A stretch of 64,000 bases of DNA, from NCBI RefSeq assembly GCF_035506375.1, contig NZ_DATJPM010000080.1, positions 1 to 64,000 on the forward strand. Reading direction: 5' to 3'. The stretch comes from Methanocella sp. Lineage in GTDB: Archaea > Halobacteriota > Methanocellia > Methanocellales > Methanocellaceae. Positions 59,682 through 64,000 of the stretch are shown piece by piece. Positions within the stretch are counted from its first letter, which is position 1, and every line of letters starts with the position of its first letter. Position numbers and translations under genes: made by a program. Under the pieces are notes generated by a model. It was given only the letters and a program-made list of their open reading frames with translations, searched no databases and was not told where the DNA came from.

Positions 59682-60524
59682 TCACCTGAGCGTATAGGCT
59701 CCCGTATTATTAGTCTTTGTTATGATCACTCTACCGGGGTAGGACGACCAGGCGGCCTTCAGCCTGTCCAGCTTTTCGCCTTCGGCCAGCGCCACGTAGG
59801 ACGGCCCGGTGCCCGACAGGCTCACCGCGTCCACGCCCAGCTCCAGAGCTGCCACCATGGGCTCCGCGCTGTAGCCCAGCGCCGCCGTATAGAGGAAGCC
59901 GTTCAGCGTCATGGCCTTCCGGTATTCGCCGCGCATGGCCATTTCAAAGGCCGCGTCCACCCAGGGCCCGATGGCCCGGGAACGGGCAACGTTCGTCTGG
60001 CTGGAAAAGGCTTTTTTATCCGGGGCATAGATAACGACGTCCGACTCGATGGTCTCCCGCTTCAGCAGCTCGTTCGTCTTATTATCCGTCATCACGACGC
60101 CGCCCAGCATGGAAGCGCAGGCGTCGTCGAAGGCGCCCGTGATTGACACGCCCGAATCGAGCGCCGCCCGCACGCCGAGGCGCGTCATCTCCAGGGGCTC
60201 CATGTCCCGGCCGATGGCCCGCAGCGTGGCCAGGACTGTCGCGTTGGCCGCGGCGCTGGACGACTTCAGGCCGCTGGCCTGGGGCAGCTGGCTCTTCGTC
60301 CTTATTTTCGCGCCCGAGTCGACGTCGAAATGCCTCAGCACCAGCTCGCAGGCCCTCTCGATGAGCCGCGTATCGCCTCCCCCCTCGATCTCACCCTCGA
60401 TGAGGTCGCCTTTTAGCGCTACATCGGCCTCCGTCCTTAAGTCTATCCCGAAGGCGCTGCCTTTGTAGGTGGCGATGGCGTTAATGACCGTGCCCGCGCC
60501 GAACGCTATGCCGTGGCCATTCAT
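59682..60524 (-). CDS. aroK: Archaeal shikimate kinase (GHMP type)
   Basis: This enzyme phosphorylates shikimate but belongs to the GHMP kinase superfamily, unlike bacterial AroK. From ATG 60524 it has 280 residues. The GHMP ATP loop is in LPQASGLKSSSAAANATVLATL. FDDACASMLGGVVMTDNKT supplies the catalytic region, and SLSGTGPSYVALAEG is the C-terminal GHMP motif. ATG 60524 begins the family N-terminus (MNGHGIAFGAGTVINAI), with GGAG 8 bases upstream. The frame continues to 60575 without similarity. Co-transcribed with chorismate mutase, and facing aroE-tyrA. Confidence 0.94.
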   Translation of the reverse strand: MNGHGIAFGAGTVINAIATYKGSAFGIDLRTEADVALKGDLIEGEIEGGGDTRLIERACELVLRHFDVDSGAKIRTKSQLPQASGLKSSSAAANATVLATLRAIGRDMEPLEMTRLGVRAALDSGVSITGAFDDACASMLGGVVMTDNKTNELLKRETIESDVVIYAPDKKAFSSQTNVARSRAIGPWVDAAFEMAMRGEYRKAMTLNGFLYTAALGYSAEPMVAALELGVDAVSLSGTGPSYVALAEGEKLDRLKAAWSSYPGRVIITKTNNTGAYTLR

Positions 60525-60635
60525 GGTCCTGCTCCGTGCGATATGATAGCACGATTCATATATATCATTATCCAATAATTATGGTAAGCGCTATGCGATA
60601 ACCTTTATCTACGCGCGCCCTCAAAAACAATCCTC

Positions 60636-61586
60636 ATGAGCGAGTTACGCCGGGACTATTTTCTCGACCGATGGGTCATCATCGCGACCGACCGCGCCAG
60701 GCGGCCAAGCGACTTTATCAGGGCTCGCGAGCCTCCCGGGGGAGCGCAGGGCTGCTCATTTTGTCCAGGCTTTGAGGATAAGACGCCACCGAGCAAGGCG
60801 AGCTACTTCGACGGGGACCACCGGCCGGACGAGCCGGGCAGGCCCCCTCTGACGGGATGGACAGTAAGGGTGATACCCAACCTGTACCCGGCCGTAAAGG
60901 AGGGGGGCGTCATGCTCATGAACGACATGAGCCTGTCCGCTTCCGGGGTCCACGAGGTCATCGTGGAGAGTCCCGTGCACGACCGCCATCCCCAGTTCAT
61001 GTCCGACGACGAGATAAAGCGCCTCTTCCGCGTCTACCGGGACCGGTTCTCGAAAATCGCAAAAATACCGTACGTCCGGTACATCTCCTTATTCCGGAAC
61101 TACGGCCGGGAGGCCGGTGCGTCGCTGGCCCACGCCCATTCCCAGATCATCGCCCTCCCCATCGTGCCCCGTGAGATCACCGACCAGCGAGGCCTCGACT
61201 ATGGCCCGGTCATCAAGGAAGAATCGGGCTCCCCGAGGGCCGTCCTGGAGTCGGCCCACACCGTGGCCATCGCCCCTTTCGCGTCCTGCTATACCTACGA
61301 GGTCTGGGTCATCCCGAAGCGGAAGTGCAGGAACATCGCGGAGATGACGGACGAGGAGCGGGACGACTTCGCCGTAACGTCCAGGGACGCTCTCTCCCGC
61401 CTGTCGAAGCTGCTTTCGGACCCTCCGTACAATTATGCGTTCGTCCAGTCGATCGACGACGACGTGTACCTGCACCTGTGCATCTACCCCAAGCTCGGAA
61501 TCGAGGCCGGCTTCGAGCTTAACACGCGGGTCCACATAAACTCCGTAACTCCCGAAAGCGCGGCGAAAAGCCTGCGGGAGATATAG
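60636..61586 (+). CDS. GalT-like nucleotidylyltransferase (HIT superfamily)
   Basis: The 316-residue protein matches archaeal galactose-1-phosphate uridylyltransferase-like proteins. It has the N-terminal RRDYFLDRWVIIATDRARRP, a CSFCPG zinc-type pair (about 41-46), and SLAHAHSQIIALPIVPREI with the catalytic HxHxQ. A second HIT-like half contains PFASCYTYEVWVIPKRKC and DDVYLHLCIYPKL. It could transfer UMP or AMP between sugar phosphates. Its substrate is uncertain. The downstream glycogen-synthase-like gene suggests hexose-phosphate or storage-glycan metabolism. Confidence 0.85.
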   Translation: MSELRRDYFLDRWVIIATDRARRPSDFIRAREPPGGAQGCSFCPGFEDKTPPSKASYFDGDHRPDEPGRPPLTGWTVRVIPNLYPAVKEGGVMLMNDMSLSASGVHEVIVESPVHDRHPQFMSDDEIKRLFRVYRDRFSKIAKIPYVRYISLFRNYGREAGASLAHAHSQIIALPIVPREITDQRGLDYGPVIKEESGSPRAVLESAHTVAIAPFASCYTYEVWVIPKRKCRNIAEMTDEERDDFAVTSRDALSRLSKLLSDPPYNYAFVQSIDDDVYLHLCIYPKLGIEAGFELNTRVHINSVTPESAAKSLREI

Positions 61587-61610
61587 CCGTTAAAAGCCGG
61601 CCCCACATAT

Positions 61611-61620
61611 TTTATAAATA
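61611..61620 (+). promoter_or_regulatory. TATA box of the glycogen-synthase-like gene
   Basis: TTTATAAATA is centred about 23 bases before GTG 61638, consistent with a leaderless transcript. It shows that this gene has its own promoter although it follows the GalT-like gene by only 51 bases. Confidence 0.55.
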
Positions 61621-61637
61621 CAAAATAATTTTTATTC

Positions 61638-62885
61638 GTGAGGATCGCCTTTTTCGCATGGGAGTACCCGCCCCGCTTAGTCGGCGGCCTGGGCACATAC
61701 GCCGAATACATAACGAGAGAGTATGTCCGGCTGGGGAACGACGTCACCGTGCTCACCATGAACAACGGGAGCCTGAAGACCAGCGAGGTGATGCAAGGCG
61801 TCGCGGTACACAGGCCCCTGGGCGTGGATGTCTCCGGCCTGCTCAAAGTCATCGCCGATGGCGAGCTCCGATCATGGGGAGACCAGCTCCGCTTTTTCAG
61901 TTCCATTCTGGTGAACGATATCCTGTGCTGCGCAAAGCTGTCCAACCAGCTCGTCCGGGCCGAGGGGTCCAGGTTCGACATAGCCTGCGTCCACGACTGG
62001 ATGGGAGCCATGGCCGCCCCCACACTCAAGAGCGAGCTGTCCCTGCCCCTGGTATTCCACGTCCACTCGACCGAATGGGGCCGTAGCGGCGGCCGGGGCA
62101 GCAAGGCGGTGAACGACATCGAATTTTTGGGCGCTACGACGGCGGACCGCATTATCACCGTCAGCTACGCCATGAAGGAGGACCTGGCCGGCCACGGCTG
62201 GCCGGCGGACAGGATACACGTCGTCTGGAACGGCATCGACCCGGACACGTACGACCCCGCGAAAGCCGCCATGGACGAAGTCGCCGCACTGAGGAAACGC
62301 TACGGCATTGACACGGGAAAGATGATACTGTTCGTGGGCCGGCTCAACTGGGTCAAGGGCATCATGAACCTTGTCCAGGCCATGCCCGCCGTGCTCATAG
62401 AGCACCCGGAGGCTAAGCTGGTAATCCTGGGGACCGGGGACGAGGAGAACGATGTCCGGCACCTGGCAGCCCGCCTGGGCCTCGAGAAAAGCGTCATATG
62501 CCGGTTCGAGTTCGTGTCCGAGCACGAGCGCATCCTGCACTACGCGGCCTCGGACCTCTGCGTCTTTCCCTCGATCTATGAGCCGTTCGGCATCGTGAGC
62601 CTGGAGGCCATGGCCATGGAGAAGCCCATCGTCGTCGGGGCGAGCGGCGTATCCGGCCTCAAGGAGCAGGTGGTCAGCGGCGGGGACGGCAGGACGGGAG
62701 TTCACGTCGACGGCAACTCTCCCGCTGACATTGCCTGGGGGATCAATGAAGCGCTCCAGGACGAGGTCCGCATGAAGCGCTGGGGCAAGGCCGCCAGAAA
62801 GAGGGTGCTGGAATATTTCACCTGGGATAAGGTGGCCCGGGAAACGCTGAGCATCTACGAGGAGCTGTTACATGAGCGCCGATGA
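61638..62885 (+). CDS. Glycogen synthase-like glycosyltransferase (GT4/GT5 type)
   Basis: The 415-residue GT-B enzyme starts MRIAFFAWEYPPRLVGGLGTYAEYIT, the glycogen-synthase-like KVGGL-type loop (here LVGGLG). It has IACVHDWMGAMAAPTLK, VFHVHSTEWGR, VVWNGIDPDTYDP, LFVGRLNWVKGIMNLVQAM and the EX7E motif PSIYEPFGIVSLEAMAMEKPIVV. This pattern is shared by archaeal glycogen synthases and related GT4 enzymes, and the acceptor cannot be told from sequence. The GTG start and the TATA box 23 bases upstream indicate a leaderless transcript. The next small gene overlaps its 3' end by 14 bases. Confidence 0.85.
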   Translation: MRIAFFAWEYPPRLVGGLGTYAEYITREYVRLGNDVTVLTMNNGSLKTSEVMQGVAVHRPLGVDVSGLLKVIADGELRSWGDQLRFFSSILVNDILCCAKLSNQLVRAEGSRFDIACVHDWMGAMAAPTLKSELSLPLVFHVHSTEWGRSGGRGSKAVNDIEFLGATTADRIITVSYAMKEDLAGHGWPADRIHVVWNGIDPDTYDPAKAAMDEVAALRKRYGIDTGKMILFVGRLNWVKGIMNLVQAMPAVLIEHPEAKLVILGTGDEENDVRHLAARLGLEKSVICRFEFVSEHERILHYAASDLCVFPSIYEPFGIVSLEAMAMEKPIVVGASGVSGLKEQVVSGGDGRTGVHVDGNSPADIAWGINEALQDEVRMKRWGKAARKRVLEYFTWDKVARETLSIYEELLHERR

Positions 62886-63141
62886 CGACAGGAGAGCGGT
62901 CGCAAGGCGCCTGTTCAGGCCCGAGGATAAGAGGCCGTATGTCTTTAACGGCAAGCCGCTCAAGGACTTAAAGGACTTAAAGGACTACCTCGTCGCATTC
63001 ACGGGCAGGGAGGCGCTCTGGGTGGCATCCTGGCTCGAATATTTAGGGGACACGGAGTCCGCAAAGCGCATCCGCCGCAAGCCACGGGAATTCAAGGAGA
63101 TCGTGCTAAAAAGGTATAAGGAGCTGAAGCCTTACCTCTGA
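62872..63141 (+). CDS. Small basic protein, unknown function
   Basis: The 89-residue, Lys/Arg-rich protein (LKDLKDLKDYLVAFTGREALWVASWLEYLGDTESAKRIRRKPREFKEIVLKRYKEL) is helical with no recognised domain. It starts within the end of the glycogen-synthase-like gene (14-base overlap). An imperfect direct repeat encodes KDLKDLKD near residues 31-38. Its last 10 bases overlap the convergent DJ-1 gene. The overlap with the upstream gene suggests coupled translation. Confidence 0.6.
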   Translation: MSADDDRRAVARRLFRPEDKRPYVFNGKPLKDLKDLKDYLVAFTGREALWVASWLEYLGDTESAKRIRRKPREFKEIVLKRYKELKPYL

Positions 63142-63692
63142 ACAGTCGTCTGAATCCTTTTGTATAAAAGCGCCAGGATCATGCCGGCAAACTCCTTCGC
63201 GTACTCCGGCCCGGCGCCCGTGACCACGTTCCCGTCCACGACGACGCCCTCGCCCACGTATGTCTCGCCCGCCTTTTTTAGTACTTCCAGCGCCTCAGGA
63301 TCGGGATAGACTGTGCCTTTTCGGCCTCGCATGATGCCCGCGATGGCGGGTATCGCGCCGGAAATACATATGGCGCCGATGATCTTGCCTTTCTCGTTCG
63401 CCTCACTCACCTTTCGCAGGAGGGCCTCGTCATTCCACAGATATTGTCTCGCGCCCCGGCCTCCTGCGATGACGAGCGCGTTAAGGTCATCTACATTGAT
63501 GTCCTCGATGTGCAGGTCGGGGTCAGTCGACCCGCCCTCCGAGCCGTTGATGGTCTTCTTCGTCGTGCTGGCCGTGAGCACGAAGGCGCCGGCCGCGGAA
63601 AAAACGTCTTCGGGCACGAACAGCTCCTCGTCCCTGAACCCTTCCGGGGCGGCCACCAGCACGATCTCCGTATTGCCGAGGTCGAACTCCAT
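63132..63692 (-). CDS. DJ-1/PfpI family protein
   Basis: The 186-residue protein has the DJ-1 fold with the nucleophile elbow IIGAICISGAIPAIAG (Cys about 100) and the earlier ALVIAGGRGARQYLWND. The conserved acidic partner of the Cys is likely the Glu in VLVAAPEGFRDEE. Family members include protease-like, glyoxalase and deglycase activities; which applies here is unknown. ATG 63692 is used because the family N-terminus begins MEFDLGNTEIVLVAAPEGF. The frame runs on to 63716 without support. Confidence 0.85.
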   Translation of the reverse strand: MEFDLGNTEIVLVAAPEGFRDEELFVPEDVFSAAGAFVLTASTTKKTINGSEGGSTDPDLHIEDINVDDLNALVIAGGRGARQYLWNDEALLRKVSEANEKGKIIGAICISGAIPAIAGIMRGRKGTVYPDPEALEVLKKAGETYVGEGVVVDGNVVTGAGPEYAKEFAGMILALLYKRIQTTVQR

Positions 63693-63766
63693 GAGTATCA
63701 CGATAAAGAATAGCACAAGCCTGGTAAAGACTCTTTATCTCCGCTTTCACGGAAATCGGCCGGGCC

Positions 63767-64000
63767 CTATTCCAGTATGAAATCCCGGACTAACGCCTTG
63801 AGCTTCCCGGGCTCCTCCACGAACGTGAAGTGCCCGGAGCCCTCGAATATCTCCAGCCGGGAGCCCGGTATGCGCCTGTGGATCTCTTCCGACATCCCGG
63901 CCGTCGTGATGAAGTCGTGCCGGCCCACGATGACCAGCGTCGGCGCCTTTATTCCCGCCAGCCGGGGCCGCAGGTCCATGCAGGGCGCCTCCAGCTCGTT
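63767..64000 (-). CDS. Alpha/beta hydrolase, C-terminal part, cut by the window edge
   Basis: The final 77 codons of an alpha/beta hydrolase run off the end of the window. IKAPTLVIVGRHDFITTAGMSEEIHRRIPGSRLEIFEGSGHFTFVEEPGKLKALV contains the strand and Asp of the catalytic triad (GRHD) and the catalytic His (GSGHFTFVEEP). The Ser nucleophile and N-terminus would lie beyond 64000. An internal ATG at 63979 is not the start, because the frame is open to the edge. Confidence 0.82.
   Translation of the reverse strand, partial: NELEAPCMDLRPRLAGIKAPTLVIVGRHDFITTAGMSEEIHRRIPGSRLEIFEGSGHFTFVEEPGKLKALVRDFILE

Overview
This window looks like chromosomal DNA of a methanogenic euryarchaeon, and the gene set fits Methanocellales (Methanocella, rice cluster I) best. 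The domain call is firm. It rests on an archaeal TATA-binding protein, GatD/GatE, Lhr and Hef helicases, a GHMP-type shikimate kinase, a geranylgeranyl diphosphate synthase, a tetraether lipid synthase-like radical SAM enzyme, a three-gene homocysteine biosynthesis set known from methanogens, archaeal SecDF and TatC, PGF-type surface-protein tails, and TATA-box promoters. The order-level call is inference.

Layout. 1-1.65 kb: 5S rRNA, a surface protein and a small membrane protein. 1.66-6.3 kb (minus strand): argH-gatD-gatE. 6.4-12.6 kb: a radical SAM protein, a kinase-like protein with ilvD, a short purE operon and a BtrH-like protein. 12.6-13.2 kb: a long palindromic repeat. 13.2-20.1 kb: Lhr helicase, TBP, a MarC-family protein, and a TrmB-like regulator divergent from the tetraether synthase gene. 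20.6-23.2 kb: homocysteine biosynthesis trio. 23.2-31.6 kb: a GT2, DUF460, LarB, the prenyl synthase, a MinD-like ATPase and a DUF72 protein. 31.6-32.4 kb: nested repeats. 32.4-44.4 kb: TatC, GT4, GNAT, Hef, a dolichol-kinase-like protein with GlyRS, small regulators, an MBL-fold protein, and a second surface protein beside a membrane-tethered winged-helix protein. 45-48.6 kb: a DHH phosphoesterase, tRNA-Lys and an AT-rich patch with a radical SAM/SPASM gene. 48.6-53 kb: a methyltransferase, UspA, a cysteine-cluster protein and SecF-SecD. 53.2-57.2 kb: a membrane-glycosylation-like run. 57.2-60.5 kb: aromatic amino acid genes (aroE-tyrA facing aroK-chorismate mutase). 60.6-64 kb: a GalT-like and glycogen-synthase-like pair, then a DJ-1 protein and a hydrolase cut by the window edge.

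The most unusual content is in the gaps. Four copies of a roughly 365-base, nearly fully palindromic element lie at about 20.1, 31.8, 44.5 and 48.0 kb. All four share terminal inverted repeats (CTGTGTTGAAT...ATTCAACACAG), and each is flanked by its own 10-12 base direct repeat. They therefore look like a transposed, non-autonomous (MITE-like) family with no transposase in the window. Two copies sit inside remnants of a second inverted-repeat family. A third palindromic family occurs at 12.7 and 37.8 kb.

Start codons were chosen from Shine-Dalgarno motifs, domain boundaries and TATA spacing. Two genes (tatC and the DHH/TrkA-N gene) seem to lack a canonical start codon.
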